Assembly: GCA_012033205.1 (NCBI GenBank)
Contig: JAAUSO010000004.1
Span: 41,279 to 105,278, forward strand
DNA from: Richelia sp. SL_2_1
Lineage (GTDB): Bacteria > Cyanobacteriota > Cyanobacteriia > Cyanobacteriales > Nostocaceae
Length of the DNA: 64,000 bases
Direction: 5' to 3'
This document shows positions 49,447-57,731 of this stretch, piece by piece. The first letter of the stretch is position 1; every line of letters begins with the position of its first letter. Both the position numbers and the translations under genes were made by a program. The notes under the pieces are model-generated. The model worked only from the letters and a program-made list of their open reading frames with translations. It did no database searches and had not been told where the DNA came from.

Positions 49447-50048
49447 ATGGAGAAATTAACTATGTTAAATAAGCCAAAAATCTCAGCAAAGCTCCGCAGA
49501 GCAATTGATAAAGAGCTTGAAATTGGAGAATCAGTAGTATGGGTTGGGCAGCCCCTTCCTCGCTTTTTCACTTTTGAATCATTGATTTATTTCTGTATGG
49601 GTATTCCATTTACTACCCTTGCAATATTTTCATATATGATGCAGCAGATTTTAAGATTCCAGACTTGAGTGAAGGAATCAAATTTGAGTTTGAGAATATA
49701 TTTTTTCTTTTTGCAATACCTTTTGTTTTAGCTGGAGTCTGGATGCTTTCGAGTCCATTACGAGAATGGTTCAAGGCATTTAGAACGGTATACTTGATTA
49801 CTGACAAAAGAGCAATTTCAATTGAAAGTGGTCTGCTTACAAGCATCAGAAACTATGCACCTAGTCAACTGAAGGATTTGTATCGCAAGGACAAAAGGAA
49901 TGGTACGGGTCATATTATTATTACAACTCGCTTACGTAGAGGCAATGATGGTGATTCTTGGAGTGAAGATATAGGATTTATGAATATCCGTAATCCGAAA
50001 GAAGTAGAAAAATTATTGCGGCAATTAGCGAAGACAGAAGTATATTGA
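49447..50048 (+). pseudogene. Two-helix membrane protein with PH-like domain, frameshifted
   Basis: The first frame (MLNKPKISAKLRRAIDKELE, VGQPLPRFFTFE, a helix and stop at 49668) and the second (ATG 49665: a helix FFLFAIPFVLAGVWMLSSPL, then RTVYLITDKRAISIESGLL) are joined by a one-base shift near 49635, which gives YDAADFKIPDLSEG across the join. The whole is about 200 residues, and the TDKRAI.IESG pattern is typical of bacterial PH (bPH2) domains next to membrane helices. It lies 63 bp after the slipin gene. As written the gene is split; an indel or assembly error is the likely cause. Confidence 0.7.
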
Positions 50049-50146
50049 CGATTAGGACTTATGCAACCGCAAGGAAAAATTAAGCATACGAGACGTTTAT
50101 TGAATGAGACAAACTCATCTTTGGTATATGACTATATTGATGATAT

Positions 50147-50731
50147 TTAATTTCCTAAATCTTGTGGTGGCTGACGACGCTGACGAAATATTCCTGTTTG
50201 ATTGATTCCTGTAATCAGCATGACTATTAATCCCAAACCTACTAATAAAACATAAATGGGCTTGAAGAAATCCCCCAGATAACTTCCTTGATGAATTCTC
50301 AGAAAAATTGCTGCATTCTCCGAGGACATTCCAAACCAGCTTTTTCCCAATCGATAAATTACACCCGTTACCGCACTTACTGTTAAAGGTAAAAATACAA
50401 TGGGTGCGAATATACGGTGAACTTTACGAGCATTAAGTTTTCTTGGTTGAGCAGCACGATTTTGACTCAATATTCCAGTCATGCTCAAACCTGTAATAAT
50501 CATTCCTAATAGTCCCAAACCAACTAAAAGCACGTAAATTGGTACTAGTGGAGTTCCAAGATATTCTCCTTGATGAATCATCATGAAAATATTTCCTACC
50601 TTATTTGACATTCCAAACCAAGTTTTTCCCAATCGATAAATAATTCCTGTTAAGGCACTAATTAACAAAGGTAAAAAGATAATTAAAGCAGTTTTACGGT
50701 GGAGTTTACGGAAAAATCCAGATGCAGCCAT
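50147..50731 (-). CDS. PepSY-associated-type membrane protein with internal duplication
   Basis: The 194-residue protein is two copies of one unit: residues 5-80 (FFRKLHRKTALIIFLPLLIS, IIYRLGKTWFGMS, IHQGEYLG) and 100-180 (KVHRIFAPIVFLPLTVSAV, VIYRLGKSWFGMS, IHQGSYLG), each with two membrane helices. The HR.. and IHQG histidines and PepSY-TM-like layout suggest a small heme- or redox-associated membrane protein; this is inference. It is convergent with the PH-like gene and followed upstream by DUF302. Confidence 0.75.
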   Translation of the reverse strand: MAASGFFRKLHRKTALIIFLPLLISALTGIIYRLGKTWFGMSNKVGNIFMMIHQGEYLGTPLVPIYVLLVGLGLLGMIITGLSMTGILSQNRAAQPRKLNARKVHRIFAPIVFLPLTVSAVTGVIYRLGKSWFGMSSENAAIFLRIHQGSYLGDFFKPIYVLLVGLGLIVMLITGINQTGIFRQRRQPPQDLGN

Positions 50732-50798
50732 GATTACTCCAAATTGAACAAGCGTTAATTAGTAAAGCGATAGTCGATAAACCAAAATTTGCCAGCCA

Positions 50799-51185
50799 TC
50801 ATAAACTATCAATTACTGTTTTTAGCTTACTTCTTACCTGTTGGGCTATATCCTTAAGCAGGGGATTGCTGATAGATTGCATTGAAGCAACAGGATCTAC
50901 AGCAGCAATTTCTACAGTATCTTGCTCTTTTTGCTGTACGATGACATTGCAAGGTAGCATCGTGCCGATTTTGTCTTCTGCTTGTAAAGCTTTATAGGCT
51001 GATGATGGTTCGCAAGCACCGAGAATAGTGTAGTTACGAAAATCCACATCGAGCTTTTTTTCCATGACTTCGGCAACGTTAACTTCTGTAAGCACGCCAA
51101 AACCCTGTTGTCTAAGTTGAGCTTTCACCTTTAAAATTGCTTCGGAAAAAGGGATATGCAAAATTTTACTGAAATAATAACTCAT
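50799..51185 (-). CDS. DUF302 protein
   Basis: 128 residues with the DUF302 pattern: FSEAILKVKAQLRQQGFGVL, then YTILGACEPSSAYKALQAED, IGTMLPCNVIVQQ and DPVASM. DUF302 proteins are small, soluble or periplasmic, of unknown biochemical role, often found near stress and sulfur/metal genes. The two cysteines ACEP and LPCN are typical. It lies between the PepSY-like protein and an OB-like lipoprotein, all minus strand. Confidence 0.88.
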   Translation of the reverse strand: MSYYFSKILHIPFSEAILKVKAQLRQQGFGVLTEVNVAEVMEKKLDVDFRNYTILGACEPSSAYKALQAEDKIGTMLPCNVIVQQKEQDTVEIAAVDPVASMQSISNPLLKDIAQQVRSKLKTVIDSL

Positions 51186-51294
51186 GATTTATGATCCAAA
51201 AACGATTAGCTAATTCAATCAAATGTATGTTTTTTTCAACCACTCCACACAGGGGAACCATCTTGCGATCGCACTACTAAAGGTAAATATATTT

Positions 51295-51879
51295 TTATTC
51301 TGCCTCACATAGGTAAGGAAACATATCTAAAAACCAATCAAATTCCTCTTTTTTCCTATCACCCCATAGAGAAAACCCGTTTTCATCGCGTAGCTTAAAT
51401 GTAGTATCTCCTTGCTTAACTTCAGCCGCAAGAATGGCAGTTTCTCCCTTAAATGTAATTCTCGAACCTTTTATTTCTACCGTGTCGTTTGGGTTGATTT
51501 CGATATCTTGATTTTCGATATACCAAACTGGTGCTAAATGAACCGGAATAGTTTCTTCATCTGTTTTTACCTGTAGACTTACACCATTACCAACAGTATC
51601 TACAGTCAAAATTTCCCCTTTAATAGTTTCTACTGTTTCAAGATTGTAGATGATATCATTGTAATTTTCGTAGAACCATCGCGGACATTCGTTTGGAACT
51701 ATATCTTCGGAAAACTTCTGATGAATCTGTGATATTTTTGGGGTTGCCTCGATAGAATTAGAAGATAAAAAGTACTTTCCTGAAGATCGAAGAAAAACAC
51801 TACAGCCTGTTAAAAGTTGTAAAGATAATGCGAAAGCGAATACGTAGATTATTATTTTAGGGCATCGTATTATTTTCAT
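51295..51879 (-). CDS. Lipoprotein with OB-like domain
   Basis: 194 residues. The signal peptide ends in the lipobox LLTGC (about 22-26), predicting lipid attachment at the outer face of the inner or the outer membrane. After a linker the domain TVETIKGEILTVDTVGNGVS and VHLAPVWYIENQDIEINPND, VEIKGSRITFKGETAI looks like an OB-fold tied to an LRDENGFSLW segment. Ligand unknown. The operator at 51941 is 62 nt upstream. Confidence 0.75.
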   Translation of the reverse strand: MKIIRCPKIIIYVFAFALSLQLLTGCSVFLRSSGKYFLSSNSIEATPKISQIHQKFSEDIVPNECPRWFYENYNDIIYNLETVETIKGEILTVDTVGNGVSLQVKTDEETIPVHLAPVWYIENQDIEINPNDTVEIKGSRITFKGETAILAAEVKQGDTTFKLRDENGFSLWGDRKKEEFDWFLDMFPYLCEAE

Positions 51880-51940
51880 AAAAGCCCTCCCACCTTCAGA
51901 GCAATTATTGTATTTCTATCTCAAAGTTAGATAATTGATT

Positions 51941-51959
51941 TGAGGAAGTTGTGAAGAAA
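51941..51959 (-). promoter_or_regulatory. TTCCTCACA direct-repeat operator upstream of OB-like lipoprotein
   Basis: Gene sense TTTCTTCACAACTTCCTCA, then 10 nt and CTAACTTTGAGATAGAAAT. Confidence 0.78.
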
Positions 51960-51960
51960 T

Positions 51961-52010
51961 GGGCATGGGGCATAGAATTTTAGATTTTAGATTTTAGATT
52001 TTAGATTGTT
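51961..52010. repeat. STRR unit pair and TTTTAGA tandem repeat
   Basis: GGGCATGGGGCAT followed by several tandem copies of ATTTTAG, between the lipoprotein operator and the atpG stop. Confidence 0.75.
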
Positions 52011-52036
52011 TCTTCATTTCCTTGTCTCCGCATCTC

Positions 52037-52942
52037 CTATTCCTTTGAGTTAAGAGCTTCAAATCCGGAAACAATATCAAGAAGTTCTGAGGTGATGGAA
52101 CTTTGTCGTTGATGACGATATTGTGAGTTTAATTCTGTCAACCTTTCTTCTATGTTCTTTTGGGCTGCTTGCATGGAGGAAAGACGACTAGCGTTTTCGC
52201 TGGCTAAGGATTCTGCAAAGGCTCGGTAAAGGGACACAAAGAGATATTGACGTACTAAGGCTGAAAATAATTCATCCCAATTCATTGTAAAGCTCGGTAG
52301 CCCTTCTCCATGCCATGCTTGTTTTTCCAAACGCTGCAACCATTGAGCATTCATGGGTAGAAGTTGTACCGTTTCGGGACGGTATGATGCACTAGATAAG
52401 GATTTATTGTAAACAAGCATTATTTGGTCAACTTTGGGAAATTGCCAACCTTCAATCATTAATAGCATTTCCTGGACTACTGGTGTAATTAGCGTGACGG
52501 AGTTAGGTAAGCTAAATTGCGCGGATATTGGTTGTTTCGCTGTTTCTAAGTAAGGAATTAAGCGTGTACCTACTGCTGCAACAATAATATTTTCTGGTTT
52601 TTCTGGTTTTTGGTTCATTTGTTTTATTGCATAGGATGCTATTTGTTCGTTAAATTGACCGCATAAACCGTGGTCTGAACCAAATATAATTACACCTAGA
52701 GTTTCAGTTTTTCTATGATTCGTTAAACCTTGCGGCAGCATTACAGATTGTTCGCGAAAGTAACGATGCCGAAGTAAAATTTGTAACCCCATTTCAACGG
52801 TGCGGTTATAGTCTGCGAGGGCTATTACTGCTGTCTCATATTGGCGAATGCTTACCATTGCCAAGGCTTTCATGGTTTTGACGACAGATTGTAAATCTTG
52901 GATGCTTTCAATTTGTGCTGTTAATGCTTCTAAGCTTTTCAT
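52037..52942 (-). CDS. atpG: N-ATPase (F-type) gamma subunit
   Basis: 301 residues. The ends form the rotor coiled coil: N-terminal IESIQDLQSVVKTMKALAMV and C-terminal ASRLSSMQAAQKNIEERLTE..IVSGFEAL. The middle has GSDHGLCGQFNEQI, the usual gamma central motif. In N-ATPase operons gamma normally follows alpha directly; here atpA lies about 7.8 kb away. Sequence character (KTMKALA, variant middle) is of the N-ATPase rather than the photosynthetic type. An inverted copy of the operator at 53011 lies 69 nt upstream. Confidence 0.9.
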   Translation of the reverse strand: MKSLEALTAQIESIQDLQSVVKTMKALAMVSIRQYETAVIALADYNRTVEMGLQILLRHRYFREQSVMLPQGLTNHRKTETLGVIIFGSDHGLCGQFNEQIASYAIKQMNQKPEKPENIIVAAVGTRLIPYLETAKQPISAQFSLPNSVTLITPVVQEMLLMIEGWQFPKVDQIMLVYNKSLSSASYRPETVQLLPMNAQWLQRLEKQAWHGEGLPSFTMNWDELFSALVRQYLFVSLYRAFAESLASENASRLSSMQAAQKNIEERLTELNSQYRHQRQSSITSELLDIVSGFEALNSKE

Positions 52943-53010
52943 AATTGATTATTTTATTGTTCCTGAAAAACTATTTATTAAAAACTCAACTTTTTTAAAT
53001 ATTTTTGGTT

Positions 53011-53030
53011 TTCTTCACAAGTTACTCATA
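53011..53030 (+). promoter_or_regulatory. TTCCTCACA operator in reverse orientation before atpG
   Basis: Plus strand TTCTTCACAAGTTACTCATA, then GTAA after 10 nt. No plus-strand gene follows, but the site is 69 nt before atpG (minus), the usual distance. Confidence 0.6.
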
Positions 53031-53168
53031 TTCTTAGAGTAACTTTAATTAGTAGCAATTAAGAAACCTCATTATGCTCTTGAAAAGCTCCTATCTCTCT
53101 TGGATAACAAGTTAATAGTAGTATTTTCGGGGATACTATTTAATAGAATTATGCTTTATAAGCCACTA

Positions 53169-53193
53169 TAGGAGATGTAAAACTGCTACGTCT
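53169..53193. repeat. GACGTAGCANTGCTACGTC palindrome, degenerate copy 6
   Basis: GAGATGTAAAACTGCTACGT: right arm kept, left arm mutated. Confidence 0.5.
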
Positions 53194-53237
53194 ATACACC
53201 ATTTAACTAGAATTAATTAAAATAGAAAAATGTTTTA

Positions 53238-55538
53238 TTATTCGGATACATTCAGAACATGATTAACCGTTGTCAATAGTTCTTCTGCGGTATAAGGTTT
53301 GGGTAAAAATACTTCAGTTGGAATATGTCCCGCAACTTCTTTTTTGTTTGAGATAAATCCACTCATCGCGACAAATTTAACTTTTGAATTTAACTTTTTT
53401 AATATTTCAATAGCTTTTGCACCATCCATTAATGGCATCATCATATCTATCAAGACAAGCCGAATTTTTTTAATATGTTGAACATATACGGCGAGGGCAT
53501 CAATTCCATCAATAGCAGTTAATACCTGATAATTATATCTTTCTAAAGAAATTTTGGTCACATCGCGAATTAAAGCTTCATCATCAACAACTAAAATTAA
53601 TTCTCCATTTCCTCTGGGTATTTCACTAGATGAATTTTGTTGATAAATTTCAGTTGCTTGCGATGCTCTCAAGTAGACTTTGAAACAAGTTCCTTGTTTG
53701 TCACTATATACATTTACAAAACCACCGTAATTTTTGACAATGCCCATCACAGTAGAAAGACCTAAACCCGTGCCTTGACCTTTTTCTTTGGTAGTAAAAA
53801 ACGGCTCAAAAATACGATTTAAAATTTCTGGAGGAATACCAATACCTGTATCGCAGACTGTAATTACAATATAATTTCCTGTTTGGGCATCAGGATGCAT
53901 TTGAGCGTAGGTTTCGTCAATAGCAAGATTTTCCGCAGACATTGTTAGCGTACCACCATCAGGCATTGCATCTCGGGCATTAATACAGAGATTCATTAGT
54001 ATCTGATGTATCTGTGTGGCATCTCCGTAAATTGTCCACAATTCTTGAGGAAAATAGTTTTGGATTTCAATTGTTTTCGGGAATATTTCTCGAATAACTT
54101 GTTGAATTTCTTGTAATACGTGCCTGACTTGCAAGATAACAGACTTGTTTTCCACTCTTCGCGAGAAAGACAAAATTTGCTTGACTAAACTTGTCCCACG
54201 CTTAACGCTGGTTTGCAGCAAATCAATTAAGTATTTGGTTTGCTCGTCAGCATCAGGCACTTTTAAAGGCAAAAGTTGAGCAGTTGCTAATATTGGGGTA
54301 AAAATATTGTTAAGATCGTGAGCAACACCACTCGCTAAGGTCGCAATACTTTCCAAGCGTTGAGTGTGATAAACTTGCTTTTGTAACTCTTCTTTCTCCG
54401 TACAGATAGAATCATATCGCGCTTCTGCTTGCTGCTGCATTTCTAAAGATTGACGCTGCAACAACTCGAATTTTTCTGCCTGTAGCTGGTTGACTTTATT
54501 CTGTAGCAGTTCCACAACCCCGTACATTTCCACGGGATCTAACATATTTATAATTTGACTTTGGGTAATAATTCCTTTGAGTTCACCTTGTTCGTCAGCT
54601 ACTACCAATCGTCGTACTCGACGAGAACACATTTGCTGGTTTACTTTCAATAAAGAATCCAACGGATTTACCAAAATTAGCGGTGTACTCATAACCGTCT
54701 GCGCTTCAATCTCAAAACTCAATCCCAATTTCTGAAACTGAACGATATCTCGCTCGGTAATAACGCCGATAGGGGAAAGAGCGAGAGAGGGGGAGAGGGG
54801 GGGAGGGGGAGAAAATTTTGGTGTTGCTTCCTCGGTTTCCTCTACTTTGTTTATATTAAATTCCTTATCGTTTAATTCTTCTACAATTACTACACAACTA
54901 ATTCTATGTTGAGCCATCAATTGGTTTATATACTTTATTGATGCTGTTGGAGGTGCATGAACAACTTCTGTATTCATAACCTCAGCAACTTGGCGGAATC
55001 TCAGAAAGTCGCTGGGTTGCAAAGTCTGCCGCAATTTTGTTGTTGTCACCAATCCTACGAGAGAATTGTTTTCATCGACTACTGGCAGATGGCGAATTTG
55101 ATACCGACGCATTAATTTAATCGTAGTAAAAACGTCTTCAAATTCCTTTCTTTTCAAAGTAATTATTTGCTGACTCATTACCTCGGCTACAGTTACATCT
55201 TCGATTTTTTCACCATTAGAAATCAATTTTACCAAATCCCGTTCGGTAAAAATGCCTTGCAGTTGATTTTCTGAGACTACTAAAGCGCAGCTTATAGAAG
55301 ATGAAGTCAGTAAACTATTGTTATCATTGCTATCAGTTTCTGACATCTGACAACTAGTAACCCAATGCTGACTCATGAGGTGAATAACTTCTGCAATTTG
55401 CATCGAAGGATTCACTCTCAAAGGATGGGGATCGATAATTTTTTCTAAAGAAGTGAAATCAATCCCTGATTGATTTTGAGGTTTTTCTTGCAGGAAATTC
55501 TGGTAATTTTGAGCAGGTATTTTCATGGGAACTACCAC
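53238..55538 (-). CDS. CBS-domain hybrid histidine kinase
   Basis: 766 residues: four CBS motifs in two pairs (about 40-190 and 195-355), a short coiled coil (about 365-395), HisKA with phospho-acceptor His near 407 (ASGVAHDLNNIF), HATPase (about 510-620: NARDAMPDGG, DTGIGIPP, GQGTGLGLS), and a C-terminal receiver (about 640-762; VVDDEALIRD and acceptor Asp in VLIDMMMPLMDG). CBS domains bind adenyl nucleotides or similar ligands, so it could read energy charge and pass phosphate on. It has no DNA-binding output. It is a close paralogue of the broken kinase at 27249 but lacks the PAS domains. Its second CBS pair carries a Pro/Ser-rich low-complexity insert. The first Met MVVPM or MKIPAQ (55526) could be the start. 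Confidence 0.9.
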   Translation of the reverse strand: MVVPMKIPAQNYQNFLQEKPQNQSGIDFTSLEKIIDPHPLRVNPSMQIAEVIHLMSQHWVTSCQMSETDSNDNNSLLTSSSISCALVVSENQLQGIFTERDLVKLISNGEKIEDVTVAEVMSQQIITLKRKEFEDVFTTIKLMRRYQIRHLPVVDENNSLVGLVTTTKLRQTLQPSDFLRFRQVAEVMNTEVVHAPPTASIKYINQLMAQHRISCVVIVEELNDKEFNINKVEETEEATPKFSPPPPLSPSLALSPIGVITERDIVQFQKLGLSFEIEAQTVMSTPLILVNPLDSLLKVNQQMCSRRVRRLVVADEQGELKGIITQSQIINMLDPVEMYGVVELLQNKVNQLQAEKFELLQRQSLEMQQQAEARYDSICTEKEELQKQVYHTQRLESIATLASGVAHDLNNIFTPILATAQLLPLKVPDADEQTKYLIDLLQTSVKRGTSLVKQILSFSRRVENKSVILQVRHVLQEIQQVIREIFPKTIEIQNYFPQELWTIYGDATQIHQILMNLCINARDAMPDGGTLTMSAENLAIDETYAQMHPDAQTGNYIVITVCDTGIGIPPEILNRIFEPFFTTKEKGQGTGLGLSTVMGIVKNYGGFVNVYSDKQGTCFKVYLRASQATEIYQQNSSSEIPRGNGELILVVDDEALIRDVTKISLERYNYQVLTAIDGIDALAVYVQHIKKIRLVLIDMMMPLMDGAKAIEILKKLNSKVKFVAMSGFISNKKEVAGHIPTEVFLPKPYTAEELLTTVNHVLNVSE
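54770..54822. repeat. Purine-rich low-complexity insert inside CBS domain
   Basis: Runs of GGGGGAGAGGGGGGAGGGGG; coding strand reads FSPPPPLSPSLALSP in frame, at the same place where the paralogue at 27817 holds its STRR array. Confidence 0.7.
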
Positions 55539-55642
55539 TTGAATCGCAATATATTTTGATTTGTATCCAAAATATTAATATTTGGTATGAGTAATATTTG
55601 TAAATACATCTAAGGTATGAAGAAAGTGTAGAATTTAGATTA

Positions 55643-55682
55643 AGAGACGTAGCATTGCTACGTCTCTACATTTTTATTGACT
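55643..55682. repeat. GAGACGTAGCATTGCTACGTC palindrome, copy 7, with flank
   Basis: The palindrome is followed by TACATTTTTATTGACTGTT, shared with the copy at 58330. The atpA fragment begins immediately after this flank. Confidence 0.8.
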
Positions 55683-55910
55683 GTTCGTCGAGTTACGTAC
55701 CAAAACGGGCAAAAACTTCTACTTCTTGGAATTGGGAATAAGAAAGTCGTAAATCTCCAGCTACTGCCCGATAAGCACTTAACTAAGTTTTACCGCCAAC
55801 TGGCGAAACTGATTTACCTACATCAATTGCGGGGAAAATAGCTTTTTGAAATAAGTCTGGAGAGAGATATATTAGACCGTCTGTGATAGAAATTAAGTTG
55901 GTGGACGTGA
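55683..55910 (-). pseudogene. atpA: Duplicated internal fragment of N-ATPase atpA
   Basis: It is about 88-90% identical by eye to 61039-61264 in the same orientation and covers about residues 345-420 of the alpha subunit ([19 protein letters not shown]). A stop within the duplicated segment (RFGT-stop-LDEQ) marks it as a dead copy. It begins directly at the end of a dispersed palindrome. Confidence 0.85.
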
Positions 55911-56017
55911 TTGTGCTATCTTCAAAGACTTAATCACAAACCTCAGTAACATAACTTAAACGTTAAAGAATTATTAAATACTATATATAATGTATTTTTA
56001 TTTACAAAAGAATATTC

Positions 56018-56037
56018 TTCCTCACAAGTTTCTCACA
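56018..56037 (+). promoter_or_regulatory. TTCCTCACA direct-repeat operator upstream of small ORF/trypsin-like gene
   Basis: TTCCTCACAAGTTTCTCACA, then 10 nt and CTAACC on the plus strand, the same architecture as the minus-strand copies. Confidence 0.8.
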
Positions 56038-56165
56038 TTTGCTTTCTAACCTAAAAACATAGGCAAGTAATTGTTTAGTTAAGATTACTAAGGTTTATAG
56101 CTAAACATCCTGATTAACCAAACTTTCTTGCCTATAGACAGTAATATCAATATCAACAAGGAGTC

Positions 56166-56444
56166 TACAAATTCCATTAGTAAGTAACATTACTCAAATT
56201 ATTCAAAATTGTACTGTAACTATTAGCGATTCCAAATTTGTATTCTAAAAAACATTTAAGACTGGAGTTCGCTAGTCAGGTTCAACGGGATTGTTTATCT
56301 TTAACGTCAGAGGTTTGACATATACAAATGTCAATTTCAAGGTCAAACTGAATAACAAAGTCGTTGTAAACATATCCCGTTACGACAGTTTGAATAATGC
56401 CGATCGCAATGAAAATGCTAAACAATTAGCAAAAACTACGTAAA
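56166..56444 (+). pseudogene. Decayed small protein upstream of the trypsin-like gene
   Basis: Two plus-strand pieces look like real protein: LVSNITQIIQNCTVTISDSK (56175-56248) and, in another frame after about 30 bp, FNVRGLTYTNVNFKVKLNNK continuing RYDSLNNADRNENAKQLAKTT to a TAA near 56444. Joined they give one beta-rich protein of about 75 residues. It sits about 140 nt after the operator and just before the protease gene, so it is probably the original first gene of that transcript. Confidence 0.45.
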
Positions 56445-56487
56445 TCTCCAGCTATATCAATACAACAAACACAGAGAGGTAATTACA

Positions 56488-57462
56488 ATGTCTAATCACA
56501 AAAGTGTTTCTTCTGAAAATGAAAACATACTTTCTAACTCTGAAGTAAGCGATTCGACTCAATTGGATGCAGCTATATCGAGTGAAAGTGAAGTTCAACC
56601 AAATGAATCAGATACGGATTTGGCTGAAAAAGGTTTTGAAGGTATGATTGGTGGCGAGTCACTCGAAAAAGTGGCTGGATTTGATGAGTCTCGCGCTTTA
56701 TATGAAGGTCTGGAATTTGAGACAGAAGAAATAGTCATTACAGAGGAATTACAAACACTACCAGATGCTGGCTTAGAAGAATTCCAACAGCCAGAGTCAG
56801 TCTGCGGTAGTGATGACCGAATCCGTATTTCACCAGCAACTGCATATCCCTGGAGAGCAATTTGCCAATTAATTATTACTATGGCTAATGGTAGTCAGTC
56901 ACGGTGTACGGGCTGGTTTATCGGACCACGGACAGTAATGACTGCCGGACACTGTGTTTATAGCCATACCGCAGGTGGATGGCCGCAGAAAATTACAGTC
57001 ATTCCTGGTATGGATGCTGCTAGACAACCATTTGGCTTTCAGGTTGGGACATCTTTCCGCAGCGTACTCGGTTGGACAAGAGATAAAAATTGGGAATATG
57101 ACTATGGTGCAATCATTCTTCCTGATAACACATTAGGTAATCGAGTCGGTTGGTTTGGATTTGCCGATCTTTCAACTAGTTCACTCTCGAACCTACTGAT
57201 TAATAACTCTGGCTATCCTGCTGACAAGCCTTTTGGTACCCAATGGTTTAACGCAGGTCGGATTTCCAGGGTAACTGACCGTAAGCTATTCTACATGGTT
57301 GATACTTATGGTGGTCAAAGTGGTAGTTCTATCTGGCGTTTCAGAGATGGTCAGCGACACGCAGTAGGAATTCATGGTTACGGTGGTTGTCCTAACAGCG
57401 CTGTAAGAATTATCAGACCTGTATTTGATAATATGTTGGCTTGGAAAAGGCTAGGGCTTTAG
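56488..57462 (+). CDS. Trypsin/V8-like serine protease with acidic pro-region
   Basis: 324 residues. The first about 110 are very acidic and Ser/Glu-rich (SENENILSNSEVSDS..LEFETEEIVITEE), resembling a pro- or targeting region, with no signal peptide. The chymotrypsin-fold domain follows: His in TAGHCVYSH (near 156), Asp in YDYGAIILPD (near 211) and Ser in TYGGQSGSSIW (near 279). CTGWFI and CPNS could form a disulfide. V8-like specificity (Glu) is possible but not shown. AGAGAGG lies before ATG 56488. It is the first intact gene after the plus-strand operator at 56018. Confidence 0.88.
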   Translation: MSNHKSVSSENENILSNSEVSDSTQLDAAISSESEVQPNESDTDLAEKGFEGMIGGESLEKVAGFDESRALYEGLEFETEEIVITEELQTLPDAGLEEFQQPESVCGSDDRIRISPATAYPWRAICQLIITMANGSQSRCTGWFIGPRTVMTAGHCVYSHTAGGWPQKITVIPGMDAARQPFGFQVGTSFRSVLGWTRDKNWEYDYGAIILPDNTLGNRVGWFGFADLSTSSLSNLLINNSGYPADKPFGTQWFNAGRISRVTDRKLFYMVDTYGGQSGSSIWRFRDGQRHAVGIHGYGGCPNSAVRIIRPVFDNMLAWKRLGL

Positions 57463-57540
57463 ACTAATACGGTTAAGCTAAGGCTAAAAATAAAAATTAG
57501 AAGTTAAGGAACAAAACCTAGTATTTCCAAGACTATAAAC

Positions 57541-57564
57541 GGGTAGAGTTCTAACTCTACCCAA
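57541..57564. terminator. Hairpin downstream of trypsin-like gene
   Basis: GGGTAGAGTT and AACTCTACCC arms with a two-base loop, then AATCAAC. Likely terminator or processing hairpin. Confidence 0.6.
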
Positions 57565-57731
57565 TCAACAATTATCAAGTGGAATTAATCTCTACTCGAT
57601 AAAATCATATGAATGTAATGATATGAATACTTTGAGCTACATCTAAAAATTACTGAGTGTTTATTCATAGACTATGATGACTCAAAGCAAAATATCTCAA
57701 ACCGTAATTCTGTCGCTTGACCTAAATAATC

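Larger units (their letters stand above)
52943..53237. other. Intergenic region upstream of atpG
   Basis: It contains an operator in plus orientation (53011-53030) and a degenerate palindrome near 53169. A 13-codon ORF is not convincing. Confidence 0.5.
55539..56165. other. Gene-free region with duplicated atpA piece and operator
   Basis: It contains a palindrome (55643), the atpA fragment (55683-55910) and an operator (56018). No intact gene. Confidence 0.6.

Noticed and set aside
53070..53115. A 13-codon ORF downstream of the plus-strand operator
   Set aside because: Too short, with no ribosome site or recognisable peptide.
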